Positions 47,747 to 56,633 of a stretch of 64,000 nt of DNA are shown here, piece after piece. Under the pieces are notes generated by a model. The model made no database searches. It saw only the letters and a list, made by a program, of their open reading frames with translations, and had not been told where the DNA came from. This DNA comes from Solimonas terrae. Its GTDB lineage: Bacteria; Pseudomonadota; Gammaproteobacteria; Nevskiales; Nevskiaceae. The stretch is taken from assembly GCF_011067135.1 (NCBI RefSeq), contig NZ_JAAMOW010000001.1:372001-436000 (forward strand). Reading direction: 5' to 3'. A program made the position numbers and the translations under genes. Each line of letters begins with the position of its first letter. Positions within the stretch are counted from its first letter, which is position 1.

Positions 47747-48601
47747 ATGAGCGGTCCGAGCATTCCGGCCGATGTCGCACTCAGCGTACGTCGCGCGCTC
47801 GACGAGGATATCGGCAGCGGCGACGTCACCGCGCAGCTGGTTCCGGCCGACGAGATGGCCGATGCCACCGTGATCTCGCGTGAGGCTGCGGTGATCTGCG
47901 GCCGGCCGTGGGTCGACGCGGTCTTTCACGCGCTCGACCCCGGCATCGCGGTCGGCTGGCAGGTCGACGAGGGCGAACGGGTCGAACCCGACCAGCCGCT
48001 CTATCTGCTGCGCGGCCCGGCACGCGCCCTGCTGACCGGCGAGCGCACAGCGCTCAATTTCCTGCAGACCCTGTCCGGGACCGCGACGGTCGTGCGCCAG
48101 TACGTCGACGCCGTGGCCGGCACCGCTTGCCGGATCGTCGACACGCGCAAGACGCTGCCCGGCCTGCGCACTGCACAGAAGTACGCCGTGCGGTGTGGCG
48201 GCGGCGACAATCATCGCATCGGGCTCTACGACGGCATCCTGATCAAGGAAAACCACATCGCCGCGGCCGGCGGCATCCGGCCGGCGATCGCCAACGCGCG
48301 CGCACTGAATGCCGACGTGCCGCTGATGACCGAGGCCGAGGATTTCGATGAAGTCGACGCCGCGCTCGCGGCCGATGTCGAGCTGCTGCTGATCGACGAA
48401 TTCAGCGACGACGAAATTCGCGAGGCCGTGCGCCGCACCCACGCGCATCGCGCGCGCGGCGGCAAGACCGTCATCGAATATTCCGGCGGGGCGACGCTCG
48501 ACACCGTACGCCGTATCGCCGAGTGCGGCGTCGATCGCATCTCGATCGGCGCGATCACCAAGCACGTGCGCGCCATCGATCTGTCGATGCGGTTCCGCTA
48601 G
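47747..48601 (+). CDS. nadC: Nicotinate-nucleotide pyrophosphorylase (carboxylating)
   Basis: Converts quinolinate and PRPP to nicotinate mononucleotide, after NadA. The 284-aa protein has EDIGSGDVTAQLVP (~20-33), GERTALNFLQTLSG, RKTLPGLRTAQKYAV and CGGGDNHRIGLYDGILIKEN, the type II phosphoribosyltransferase signatures. The ATG at 47747 is in frame with a much longer shadow frame that overlaps argF. Confidence 0.96.
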   Translation: MSGPSIPADVALSVRRALDEDIGSGDVTAQLVPADEMADATVISREAAVICGRPWVDAVFHALDPGIAVGWQVDEGERVEPDQPLYLLRGPARALLTGERTALNFLQTLSGTATVVRQYVDAVAGTACRIVDTRKTLPGLRTAQKYAVRCGGGDNHRIGLYDGILIKENHIAAAGGIRPAIANARALNADVPLMTEAEDFDEVDAALAADVELLLIDEFSDDEIREAVRRTHAHRARGGKTVIEYSGGATLDTVRRIAECGVDRISIGAITKHVRAIDLSMRFR

Positions 48602-48629
48602 AAGCTTCTCCGGAATCCGGCGAAACTCG

Positions 48630-49412
48630 TCAGGTGTTCGCCGCGAGCAGACGCTCGATCACCGGCGCAACGCTTGCCCGGTCGCCACTGGTGCGCCATT
48701 CCAGCGTGCCGGCATGCGCGGCATCGGCCAGCAAGCCCTCGCGCTCGAGGACTCGCCGGGTCTGTCGTGCTACCGCCTCTCCGGTATCCAGCAGGCCGAC
48801 CCGCGGCCCGACCAGCGCGGAAAGCGCGGGGCGCAGGAACGGATAGTGGGTACAGCCGAGGACCAGGGTGTCGGCGCCGTCCGCGAGCAGCGGAGTGACG
48901 TACCGCTCCAGCAGGACGCGCAGTGCCGGGCCCTCGAGCTCGCCGCGCTCGACGAATTCGACCAGCCCGGGACAGGGCTGGGTGATGACGCGGACCTGCG
49001 CACCGTGCTGCGCGCGCAGTTTCAGGAACTTGTCGCCGGCGAGTGCCGCGCCGGTCGCGAGCACGCCGACGACGCCGCTGCGGGTCTGCGCGACGGCAGG
49101 CTTGATCGCCGGTTCGATGCCGACGAAGCTCAGCGGATAGATGGCGCGCAGGCGCTCGATCGCCGCGATCGTCGCCGTGTTGCAGGCGACCACGATCAGC
49201 TTGACGCCAGCCGCCAGCAATTCATCAGTGATTGCCACCGCGCGCGCGCCGATCTCGTCGGCAGACTTGCCACCATAGGGGCAATGGCCGCTGTCCGCGT
49301 AATACAGCAGGTTCTCCTGCGGCATCAGGCGGCGGATCTCTCGCAGCACCGACAGTCCGCCGACACCGGAATCGAAAATGCCGATCGGCGCGGCGCGGTC
49401 GTCGGTGTTCAC
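48630..49412 (-). CDS. murI: Glutamate racemase
   Basis: Supplies D-glutamate for peptidoglycan. The 260-aa protein has IGIFDSGVGGLSVLREI, YYADSGHCPYG, the first catalytic cysteine in VVACNTAT and the second in LGCTHYPFL. It starts at a GTG (49412) that overlaps the stop of the upstream hydrolase gene (GTGA); the longer ATG frame is only a shadow in that gene. Confidence 0.95.
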   Translation of the reverse strand: MNTDDRAAPIGIFDSGVGGLSVLREIRRLMPQENLLYYADSGHCPYGGKSADEIGARAVAITDELLAAGVKLIVVACNTATIAAIERLRAIYPLSFVGIEPAIKPAVAQTRSGVVGVLATGAALAGDKFLKLRAQHGAQVRVITQPCPGLVEFVERGELEGPALRVLLERYVTPLLADGADTLVLGCTHYPFLRPALSALVGPRVGLLDTGEAVARQTRRVLEREGLLADAAHAGTLEWRTSGDRASVAPVIERLLAANT

Positions 49413-50302
49413 GACGGTCCGGCCACGTCCGGCATCGGCGCCGGTTCCGGCTCGCTGCTGGCCAGGGCTTCGGCCGCACGGGCTCGCATGCCGGCGTCGT
49501 GCGTCTCGCGTGGCGCATCGGCTGTGCGCAGGAAGCGCATGACGAGCCGGTTGAAAACCTCCGGCATTTCCGACGGCAGGGCGTGATGGGCACCGGCGAC
49601 GATGTGCAGACGGCCACGCGGCAGCGCGTGCGCGAACCGCACTGTTTCCTCGCGGGTGTAGTAATCGTGCTCGGCGGCAAGGATCAGTACCGGCAGGCGC
49701 ATCTCGCCGAGGCGCTCCAGCACCGACCAGCGGCCGAGCCCGGCAAGCGCGGCCAGATACGCATAGCGCGAGGTGTGCGCGCCGCGCGCCGCACTCTTCT
49801 CGCGCTCGGCGGCCTGGTCTTCGCGGGGATACATGCGCTGTGCACCGATCCGTGACAGGCGCGCCGGCCCGAGCAGGCCCATGACCAGCCAGCGATACGC
49901 GAACTCGGCGACATGCCGGCGGGTCTGCGGCCTGAACATCGGCATGCTGTTGGCGACCACCAGCCTTTGCACACGCTGCGGATGGTCGAGGCTCAGCTGC
50001 TGGACGATCGCACCGCCCATCGAATGGCCGATCAACTGACACTGCGCGATACCCAGCCGGTCGAGCAGCAACACCACGTCCTGCATCAGGCGCCGGATCG
50101 AAAACAGGCGCCGGCCCGTCCCGCTGCGGCCGAAGCCGCGCAGATCCGGCGCGATCACGCGAAAGCGCGTCGCCAGCACGCCGATCTGATGTTCCCAGTC
50201 GAGATGGCTGCCGCCGAGCCCGTGGATCAGTACGAGTGGCGGGCCGGAGCCCGCCTCCACGTAGTGCATGTCGATGTCATCGACGCGAACGACCGCCATC
50301 AA
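49409..50302 (-). CDS. Alpha/beta-fold hydrolase
   Basis: A 297-aa serine hydrolase. Seen: oxyanion HGLGGSHLDWEHQI, nucleophile LIGHSMGGAIVQQLSL with Ser94, acid AAEHDYYT and catalytic His in AGAHHALPSE, the full triad order. The cap region has a long insert with many Arg and Tyr. The last ~40 residues are an extended acidic/Pro tail. Substrate unknown; haloperoxidase/esterase-like homologues are the closest. It lies one base after sppA on the same strand, with its stop overlapping the murI start. Confidence 0.85.
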   Translation of the reverse strand: MMAVVRVDDIDMHYVEAGSGPPLVLIHGLGGSHLDWEHQIGVLATRFRVIAPDLRGFGRSGTGRRLFSIRRLMQDVVLLLDRLGIAQCQLIGHSMGGAIVQQLSLDHPQRVQRLVVANSMPMFRPQTRRHVAEFAYRWLVMGLLGPARLSRIGAQRMYPREDQAAEREKSAARGAHTSRYAYLAALAGLGRWSVLERLGEMRLPVLILAAEHDYYTREETVRFAHALPRGRLHIVAGAHHALPSEMPEVFNRLVMRFLRTADAPRETHDAGMRARAAEALASSEPEPAPMPDVAGPS

Positions 50303-52174
50303 TCAGTGTCCGCGACTGCCCTGCTGCGGCGTGCAGAAGCACTGCGCGTACATGCCGCGCGGATCGTTGAACGACGACAGCCAGCGTTCGATGTCGGTCT
50401 TCTCGCTGATCGTCTGCAGCCAGCTGCGGGCCGCACTCGGCATCCAGGCATAACGCGCTTCGCTGGAGAAGTGCGACAGTATTTCCATCGCGAAATCGCG
50501 CTTCGGACTCATTTCCTCGACGTCGTATTCGTCGAGCTTCAGACCGGCGAGTTTGGCCGCCGCATCCTCGGCCTGCTTGAGTCCGCCGATCTCGTCGATC
50601 AGGCCGAGCTGTCTGGCATGCTCACCGCTCCAGACGCGGCCACGGGCAATTTCGTTGACCTTGTCGACCGGGATGTTGCGCGCCTTCGATACGCCGCCGA
50701 TGAAATCGCGATAGCCCTTGTCGATCTGCGCCTGGATGATCTGCCCGACTTCCGGCGACAAGGGCCGGTCCATCGCGAACGCGCCGGCCAGCGGCGTGGT
50801 GCCGACACCGTCGGTGTGGATGCCGAGCTTGGCCAGGCCGCGATCGATCGTCGGGATCATGCCGAAGATGCCGATCGAGCCGGTGATCGTCGAGTCGTGC
50901 GCGAAAATCTTGTCGGCGTCCATCGACACCCAGTAGCCGCCGCTCGCGGCGACCGTCGACATCGACGCGACGACCGGTTTGCCGGCCGCCTTCAGGTTGT
51001 CGACCGCGCGACGGATCTGCTCGGAGGCCCAGACGCTTCCGCCCGGTGAATTGACGCGCAGCACGACCGCCGAGACATCGTCGTCACGACGCGCCTGATC
51101 GAGCAGATCGGCGATCGCGTCGCCGCCGGCCTGGCCGATGTCGCCATCACCGTCGACGATCTCGCCTTGCACGAACACCAGCGCGACCGTGCCCTTGGCG
51201 GCGGCTTCCTTCTTCTTCTCGGCTTCGTTGCCGACGGCGGACAGGTAATCGAGGTAGTTGATCTGGCGGAAGCTGCCGATGTCGTCGTCCATGCCGACCT
51301 GCGCGCCCATGCGCTTGCGGAAGGCTTCCAGGGTTTCGACGCTGGTCACCAACCCGCTGGCTTTGGCATAGGCCGCAGCGTCGCCGCCATTGGCGACCAG
51401 GCCGCTGGCAAATTGCCTTACATAGCTGTCGGCTGCCGTCGCCGGCAGTTTGCGGCCCTCGCCGACGCCGGCGCCGTAGTCCTTCCACAGATCACCCAGC
51501 CAGTCGAGATCGGCAGTACGTGCGTCCGGCGACATGTCATTGCGCGTGAACGGCTCCACCGCCGACTTGTACTCGCCGACACGGAACACGTGCACGTCGA
51601 CCCCGAGCTTGTCGAGACCGTCCTTGAAATAGTTGTTGTAGGCACTGAAGCCTTCGAGCGAGAGGCTGCCCATCGGATCCATCACGATCTCGTCGGACTG
51701 CGCCGCCGCGTAGTAAGTAGACTGCTCGTACGACGGACTCCAGGCAATGATCTTCTTGCCGCTGGCGCGGAAGTCCTTCATCGCCGCGACCAGTTCTTCG
51801 AGTTGCGGCAGCCCGGCGTCGCTGAGGCCGTCGAGCTTGAGCACCGCGAACGGAATCCGCGCATCCTTCTTGGCGTCTTCGATCGCATCGATCAGATCGC
51901 GCAGCGAGGACTGTGCGGGCGGCGCACCGTTGACGTTGTCGATGATGCGCTTGCCCGGATCTTCGTCGAGCTGATCGACCAGCACCCCGGTCGGCGCCAG
52001 GATCAGCGGAACGTTCTTCTCGACGGTCACGCCATGACCGCCGCGCAGGCCGATCCAGGCCAGCGCGAAGCCGCCGATCACGATCACCATGACGATCAGC
52101 TTGAGGAAGCCGCTGACCAGCATCCAGAGAAAGTTGAACAGCCGGCCAAACAGGGAACGCGGTTTTTCATTCAT
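50303..52174 (-). CDS. sppA: Signal peptide peptidase SppA (67-kDa type)
   Basis: Membrane-anchored Ser/Lys peptidase digesting cleaved signal peptides on the periplasmic side. The 623-aa protein has an N-terminal membrane helix (~14-42) and two tandem S49 domains. The general-base lysine lies in the first domain (FRVGEYKSAVEPF) and the nucleophile serine in the second (STVAASGGYWVSMDAD). The start at 52174 (MNEKPRSLFG) is chosen over a longer shadow frame. Confidence 0.96.
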   Translation of the reverse strand: MNEKPRSLFGRLFNFLWMLVSGFLKLIVMVIVIGGFALAWIGLRGGHGVTVEKNVPLILAPTGVLVDQLDEDPGKRIIDNVNGAPPAQSSLRDLIDAIEDAKKDARIPFAVLKLDGLSDAGLPQLEELVAAMKDFRASGKKIIAWSPSYEQSTYYAAAQSDEIVMDPMGSLSLEGFSAYNNYFKDGLDKLGVDVHVFRVGEYKSAVEPFTRNDMSPDARTADLDWLGDLWKDYGAGVGEGRKLPATAADSYVRQFASGLVANGGDAAAYAKASGLVTSVETLEAFRKRMGAQVGMDDDIGSFRQINYLDYLSAVGNEAEKKKEAAAKGTVALVFVQGEIVDGDGDIGQAGGDAIADLLDQARRDDDVSAVVLRVNSPGGSVWASEQIRRAVDNLKAAGKPVVASMSTVAASGGYWVSMDADKIFAHDSTITGSIGIFGMIPTIDRGLAKLGIHTDGVGTTPLAGAFAMDRPLSPEVGQIIQAQIDKGYRDFIGGVSKARNIPVDKVNEIARGRVWSGEHARQLGLIDEIGGLKQAEDAAAKLAGLKLDEYDVEEMSPKRDFAMEILSHFSSEARYAWMPSAARSWLQTISEKTDIERWLSSFNDPRGMYAQCFCTPQQGSRGH

Positions 52175-52197
52175 GGAATTTCTGCTTTCCTGCCAGT

Positions 52198-53319
52198 TCA
52201 GATACGACGCATCACGACCGAGCCTGCCGAGTAACCGGCACCGAAGGCGCACAGCACGGCGACATCGCCGCTGCGCAGATCATCGTGATACTTGTGGAAT
52301 GCAATGACCGAGCCGGCCGAACTGGTGTTCGCGTACTCGTCGAGAATCACCGGCGCCTCCTCGGCCGAAGGATCGCGGCCCAGCACTTTACGGGCGATGA
52401 ATTCGTTCATGCCCAGATTGGCCTGATGCAGGAAGAAGCGCCGCACGCTGTTCGGTTCGATCGCCAGCGCACCGAGATGTGCGATCAGCAGTTCGGACAC
52501 CATCGGCACGACTTCCTTGAAAACCTTGCGCCCTTCCTGGCGGAACAGCACGTCGTCCCAGCGCCGCTGCGGCACTTCGCATTCGTTGAGAAAGCCGAAG
52601 TTGTTGCGGATGTTGTTCGAGAACTGCGTGGCCAGACGCGTGCCGAGCACTTCGAAACGGTCGTCGGAAACCGCACTGTCGAGCGGTTCGACCAGCACCG
52701 CGGTGGCGGCATCGCCGAAGATGAAATGGCAGTCGCGATTGCGCCAGTTCAGATGGCCGCTGCAAACCTCGGGATTGATCACCAGCACCGCGCGTGCGGT
52801 GCCGAGCCGCACCGCGTTGACCGCCGCCTGGATGCCGAACGCCGCCGACGCGCAGGCGACATTCATGTCGTAGGCGAAGCCCTGGATGCCGAGCGCGTTC
52901 TGGATCTCGACGCTCAGTGCCGGATAGCCGCGCGGCATGTTCGAGCAGGCCGCGATCACGAAGTCGACGTCGGCCGCCGTGCGGCCCGCGCTGGCCAGCG
53001 CCTGGTTCGCCGCCGCCACACCCATTTCCGCCAGCAGCGACAATTCGTCGTTGCCGCGCATCGGAATGCGCGGGCGCATGATGTCGACATCGAGCACGCC
53101 GGCCTTGTCGACCACGTAGCGCGCCTTGATCCCCGACGCCTTGACGATGAACTCGCTGCTCGACGGCGCCATCGCCGTCATCTCGCCGGCAGCGATCGCA
53201 GTGGCGTTGTCGGCGTTGAAACGCTCGACGTAGCGGTTGAAACAGGCCACCAGCTCGTCATTGGAAATCGACTGCTGCGGCGTGAACAGGCCGGTGCCGG
53301 TAATCGCGGCTGTTTTCAT
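52198..53319 (-). CDS. Beta-ketoacyl-ACP synthase III-like condensing enzyme
   Basis: A 373-aa thiolase-fold protein. Seen: catalytic Cys156 in DMNVACASAAFGIQ, His in FFLHQANLGMNEFI and Asn in LDEYANTSSAG, the KASIII triad, with GDAATAVLVEPLD and GAGYSAGSVVMR. It is ~50 residues longer than housekeeping FabH, with an extra segment near 30-90 (e.g. MRPRIPMRGNDEL). This long class includes Pseudomonas PA3286, reported to use beta-oxidation-derived medium-chain acyl-CoA to prime fatty acid synthesis, so a similar role is possible. No fab genes adjoin it. Confidence 0.85.
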   Translation of the reverse strand: MKTAAITGTGLFTPQQSISNDELVACFNRYVERFNADNATAIAAGEMTAMAPSSSEFIVKASGIKARYVVDKAGVLDVDIMRPRIPMRGNDELSLLAEMGVAAANQALASAGRTAADVDFVIAACSNMPRGYPALSVEIQNALGIQGFAYDMNVACASAAFGIQAAVNAVRLGTARAVLVINPEVCSGHLNWRNRDCHFIFGDAATAVLVEPLDSAVSDDRFEVLGTRLATQFSNNIRNNFGFLNECEVPQRRWDDVLFRQEGRKVFKEVVPMVSELLIAHLGALAIEPNSVRRFFLHQANLGMNEFIARKVLGRDPSAEEAPVILDEYANTSSAGSVIAFHKYHDDLRSGDVAVLCAFGAGYSAGSVVMRRI

Positions 53320-53351
53320 GAGAGGTTCGGTAGGGGCAAAGAAGCGCGATT

Positions 53352-54782
53352 CTACTCCAGCGCCCAGCTGGCCCTGGACATCGCCAGTTTCAGCGTATCG
53401 CGGACCTCGTGTTCGCTGCGGATCGACAGGTGCGAGCCCTGATACCACTGCACCGGCACATCCCAATGCCGGCTCAGCTGCAGCGGATGATCCGGCACCA
53501 CGATGCGGTCGCCCGTCGCCGCGACGATGAACAGGCGTTCGCGATCGACCAGCGGCGCGCGTGTCAGCGGCGACACCGCTCTCAGCACATTGCGATAGCG
53601 ATCTTCGTCGAGGCCGTGCTCGGCGTAGTAATGGCGATGCGCCGGCGGCGCGACACTCCACAGTGCCTGCGCCAGATCGATGACCGGAATGCCGGCGACC
53701 ACGAAATCCAGCTCCTTGTCGTAGCCGGACAGCAGCGCCGCGTTGTAGCCGCCGAGCGAAATGCCGTAGACACCGACGCGCGCACCCGGCTCGTTGCTGC
53801 GCAGCCAGGCCAGCGTGCGACGCAGATCCCAGAGCGCCTGCGACTCGGCGTAAACCAGCTCGGTCAGGTCACCGTCGAGATAGTGGTCGCCGGACCGCCA
53901 GCCGCTGCTGCGCGGACCATGCAGCGGCAGCACCGGCTGGATGATGTTCAGCCCGAGCTTCTGATGCAGCCAGCGCGGCGAGAACAGATTGAGGTCCATC
54001 CACGGCGCGCCCATGCGGTAGCCGTGGATGCAGAGCAGCCAGGGCCGCGGCCGCCCGGCGTGACGCAGGATGCGGACATGGCACTCGGCGTTGTTGACGT
54101 GGCTTTTCCAGACCGCCGCGTTCGGCAGCCCGGCCGGCGGCACATAGCCGCTGTCGAAGCGCAGGATCTCGAACTCGGCACCGTAGATGCGGCCGCGATC
54201 GACATAGGTTTCCTCGGGTGCCGCTGGTGCGGCATGCAGACTGGCCGGGTCGCGATCCCAGCCCTGACCGCGCAGGGCATCGTCCATGCGCAAGGTGTCC
54301 TCGCAGGCGCGCAGCGCCTCGGCGCCACTCGGCACGCGCGCGGCGCCGACGAAGTACCCGAGCACGGTTTCGTCGAACGCGACCTTGATGTCCATGCGCG
54401 TCGAGATTTCCGGCGCGGTCGCGCCCAGATACAGCGGCGCGCGCCGGATGCTCGCGCGACCGGCGGCCAGAAAGCTGGCAAACGACCCGAGGCCTGCGAA
54501 GAACGCAGTGCCCAGGTCGCTGAGCATCCAGGCAGGCAGGGTCAGCAGCATGCCGAGCAATGCACCGACCGCCATCAGACTGATCGTGCGCGGATCACCC
54601 GGCGTGACCAGCAGGCTGACGCCGGCCGCCAGCATCAGCGCGCCCGGCAACACGGCAAACAGGAGCCAGCCCGCACCGTCGTGCGCCAGCAGCCAGTACA
54701 GTCCGGCGATGATCGGCACCCAGCTCAGCGGGTCCCATTGCCGGGGCTTGGGATGTTCCATGCCGTTTCTCTCGTTGCTCAT
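53352..54782 (-). CDS. Membrane-anchored alpha/beta hydrolase
   Basis: A 476-aa protein. The N-terminal ~110 residues hold three or four hydrophobic helices (LSWVPIIAGLYWLLAH, LLFAVLPGALMLAAGVSLLV, ISLMAVGALLGMLLTLP). The C-terminal domain is an alpha/beta hydrolase with WLLCIHGYRMG (oxyanion strand), nucleophile YGISLGGYNAALLSG, acid in ATGDRIVVPDHP and His in QGSHLSIR. The hydrolase part resembles ABHD18-like proteins. Substrate unknown. Start at 54782; an internal ATG at 54761 is equally possible. Confidence 0.75.
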   Translation of the reverse strand: MSNERNGMEHPKPRQWDPLSWVPIIAGLYWLLAHDGAGWLLFAVLPGALMLAAGVSLLVTPGDPRTISLMAVGALLGMLLTLPAWMLSDLGTAFFAGLGSFASFLAAGRASIRRAPLYLGATAPEISTRMDIKVAFDETVLGYFVGAARVPSGAEALRACEDTLRMDDALRGQGWDRDPASLHAAPAAPEETYVDRGRIYGAEFEILRFDSGYVPPAGLPNAAVWKSHVNNAECHVRILRHAGRPRPWLLCIHGYRMGAPWMDLNLFSPRWLHQKLGLNIIQPVLPLHGPRSSGWRSGDHYLDGDLTELVYAESQALWDLRRTLAWLRSNEPGARVGVYGISLGGYNAALLSGYDKELDFVVAGIPVIDLAQALWSVAPPAHRHYYAEHGLDEDRYRNVLRAVSPLTRAPLVDRERLFIVAATGDRIVVPDHPLQLSRHWDVPVQWYQGSHLSIRSEHEVRDTLKLAMSRASWALE

Positions 54783-54806
54783 GGTCGAAAATTGCAGGCG
54801 CGGCAC

Positions 54807-55100
54807 CTAGCCGAGCGCGCGGACGATCCAGCCGGTGCCCGTCGCCAGACCGGCGAGCAACGTCACCTCGGCGAACCAGCGGCCGGCGCGCAGACGCCAA
54901 TGACTCCAGAAAGCCCAGCCTGCGATCGCGGTCAATGCGGCAAACACCAGCGTCAGCTTCAGCACCGTGTACCATTCGCTGCGCATGCGCGGTGCCGCGT
55001 CCAGATGCGCGGCATACAGCACGCAGACCACCGCCAGTGTCAGCGCCACACTCGCCATCAGGGCGAGCATCGCCGCGTTGAACAGATTCAGTGCCTTCAT
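54807..55100 (-). CDS. Small integral membrane protein
   Basis: A 97-aa hypothetical with three hydrophobic helices (~5-30, 45-66, 75-94). MKALNLFNAAMLALMASVAL is the first, and a charged turn RMRSEWY separates it from the second. No recognised family. It is placed between a membrane-anchored hydrolase and a basic hypothetical, all on the minus strand with gaps of 24 and 8 bp, so the three are likely one transcript. Confidence 0.6.
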   Translation of the reverse strand: MKALNLFNAAMLALMASVALTLAVVCVLYAAHLDAAPRMRSEWYTVLKLTLVFAALTAIAGWAFWSHWRLRAGRWFAEVTLLAGLATGTGWIVRALG

Positions 55101-55108
55101 CGTTTCGT

Positions 55109-55420
55109 TCAGCGTGAACGGCGCTGTCGGATCGGCAGCGCCAGCAAGGGAAAGATTTCGCGTGCCACGCGCGGCTGCTTCATCGCCGTGCGCAGCAGCA
55201 GGTTGACGAAACCGCGCAGTACGCGATCGCGATTGGCGATGATGCCACCGACCATCGGCACGCTGCGATTGTCGATCACCGTGACATGATCTTCGGGCTC
55301 GGCGCCGAAGTTGAAGCGCACGGTCAACTGCACGTCGAGCGGTTCCTTGCCGCGACGGCGCTTGCGTGGCGGCTTGCTGACCATGTCCGCATCCGGACTC
55401 TCTTTCGCTTTGCGTATCAT
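55109..55420 (-). CDS. Hypothetical basic protein
   Basis: A 103-aa protein, very basic at both ends (KPPRKRRRGKEPL and LPIRQRRSR). The middle reads LDVQLTVRFNFGAEPEDHVT, then VGGIIANRDRVLRGFVNLLL, suggesting a short beta-rich core and a helix. No recognised family. It is 8 bp upstream of the small membrane protein and faces a divergent esterase gene 27 bp away, so its start at 55420 is constrained. Confidence 0.5.
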   Translation of the reverse strand: MIRKAKESPDADMVSKPPRKRRRGKEPLDVQLTVRFNFGAEPEDHVTVIDNRSVPMVGGIIANRDRVLRGFVNLLLRTAMKQPRVAREIFPLLALPIRQRRSR

Positions 55421-55447
55421 GCGCCGACCTCATTCTCGGTGAATTCC

Positions 55448-55957
55448 ATGACCGAAAACCTGATCGTTTTCGCGCACGGCAAGGAAAGCGGCCCCTGGGG
55501 CACCAAGATCACGCAGCTTGCGAAAACCGCCGAGCGGCGCGGCTTCGATGTGATCAGTCCGGATTATAGTCATTCGCAGGAGCCGCAAGACCGCATCGAC
55601 CAGCTGCTGACGCTTGCCCCGCGCGCGCAGCGCCTGGTGCTCGCCGGCTCCAGCATGGGCGGCTATGTGTCGGCCATGGCCTGCGCCGCGCTGCAGCCGC
55701 AGGCCCTGTTCCTGATGGCGCCTGCCATCCATTTTCCGTTTCCGGGATGGGACGGCGAACCGCTCGGCATCCCGAAACGCTGCACGGTGGTGCACGGCTG
55801 GCACGACGACATCGTGCCGCTGGCCCAGGCGCAGCGCTTCGCCCGCGAGCACAACGCGGCGCTGCACATCCTCGACTCCGGCCACACGCTCAACGATCGG
55901 CTGCCGATGCTGGACCTGCTGCTCGACCAGTTACTGGCCGACGTCCTGCAGTCGTGA
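55448..55957 (+). CDS. Small alpha/beta hydrolase (YqiA/esterase-like)
   Basis: A 169-aa compact hydrolase. Seen: FAHGKESGPWG near the N-terminus, nucleophile LAGSSMGGYVSAMA with Ser69, acid HGWHDDIVPLAQ and catalytic His in DSGHTLND. No cap domain. It resembles YqiA-type esterases, although the substrate is unknown. The ATG at 55448 is chosen; the frame extends further up only as a shadow. Its stop overlaps a GTG of the DUF3293-like reading frame (GTGA), suggesting that the next gene was once coupled to it. Confidence 0.85.
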   Translation: MTENLIVFAHGKESGPWGTKITQLAKTAERRGFDVISPDYSHSQEPQDRIDQLLTLAPRAQRLVLAGSSMGGYVSAMACAALQPQALFLMAPAIHFPFPGWDGEPLGIPKRCTVVHGWHDDIVPLAQAQRFAREHNAALHILDSGHTLNDRLPMLDLLLDQLLADVLQS

Positions 55958-56425
55958 GCGCCGCGGCGGCGCCGGCGGACGCCTACGCGCAGGCGCGATT
56001 CGAGGTCCGCCTCGGTGGCGGAATCCGCGTGTTCCGCATCGGCGTCGGCAATGCCGGCAACGACCGCGCCCTGCAGCGCGCCGGCTGCAAACGACAGTGG
56101 CACATCCTGACACCCTGCAATCCACGCTCGCGACGCCTGGGCTCGGCACAGAACGGCGCGCGGCTGGCGTCATGCTGCAAGCCTCGCCTGCGCGGACGAC
56201 GGCAGCTGGCCCGAACCCGGTTTCTGTCTGTTCGATGTCGAACGCCGCTCGGTGCTGGCGCTGGCGCGTCGTTACCGGCAACACGCCATCGTCGGCGCGA
56301 AACTCGGCGCGGTGCCGCGGCTGCTGTGGACCACGCCAGCGGCGCTCAGGCGCCCGGAGCGCGCCTGGCATCGCTGTGCCCGAGATCACGATCCGGCGCG
56401 ATGCGATCGCGGATCGCCTGCTTGA
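55954..56425 (+). pseudogene. DUF3293-like gene broken by a frameshift/deletion
   Basis: The frame opened by the GTG at 55954 gives AYAQARFEVRLGGGIRVFRI, then QWHILTPCNPRSRRLGSAQN, the N-terminal pattern of DUF3293 proteins. Near 56165 the resemblance stops. It resumes in another frame from ~56180: ADDGSWPEPGFCLFDVERRS, RRYRQHAIVGAKLGAVPRLL, ending at a TGA (56423-56425). About a dozen residues normally between the halves are missing. So a frameshift with a small deletion, or an assembly error, has split the gene. The 3' end overlaps the minus-strand SelT-like gene. Confidence 0.6.
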
Positions 56426-56633
56426 GCAAGGGCAGATCGGGAAAGCCGCCATCGGCGGCACGATCGCTGAGGCGTTCCCCGTTGAGGTGGATCGCGAAGA
56501 CACCGCCGCGGCCGGGTTTCAGGGCCACTTCATCGAGTTCATCGGCAAACGTCGTCAGCAGCTCCTGCGCCATCCAGCTCGCGCGCAAGAGCCAGCGACA
56601 TTGCGTGCAGTAGTCGATTTCGATCCGATTCAC
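56346..56633 (-). CDS. SelT/SelW/SelH family (Rdx) protein, cysteine form
   Basis: A 95-aa thioredoxin-like Rdx protein: IEIDYCTQCRWLLRASWMAQ with the CxxC redox motif (Cys9, Cys12), VALKPGRGGVFAIHLNGE and the FPDLPLLKQAIRDRI tail. In selenoprotein relatives the second position is selenocysteine; here both are ordinary Cys codons. It starts at a GTG (56633) overlapping the stop of a shortened copy of the same gene just upstream. Function in the family is unsettled (redox, glutathione-linked). Confidence 0.85.
   Translation of the reverse strand: MNRIEIDYCTQCRWLLRASWMAQELLTTFADELDEVALKPGRGGVFAIHLNGERLSDRAADGGFPDLPLLKQAIRDRIAPDRDLGHSDARRAPGA

Noticed and set aside
56346-56633. Selenocysteine in the SelT/SelW-like protein
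   Set aside because: The redox motif is CTQC with two ordinary cysteine codons and no in-frame TGA within the motif.
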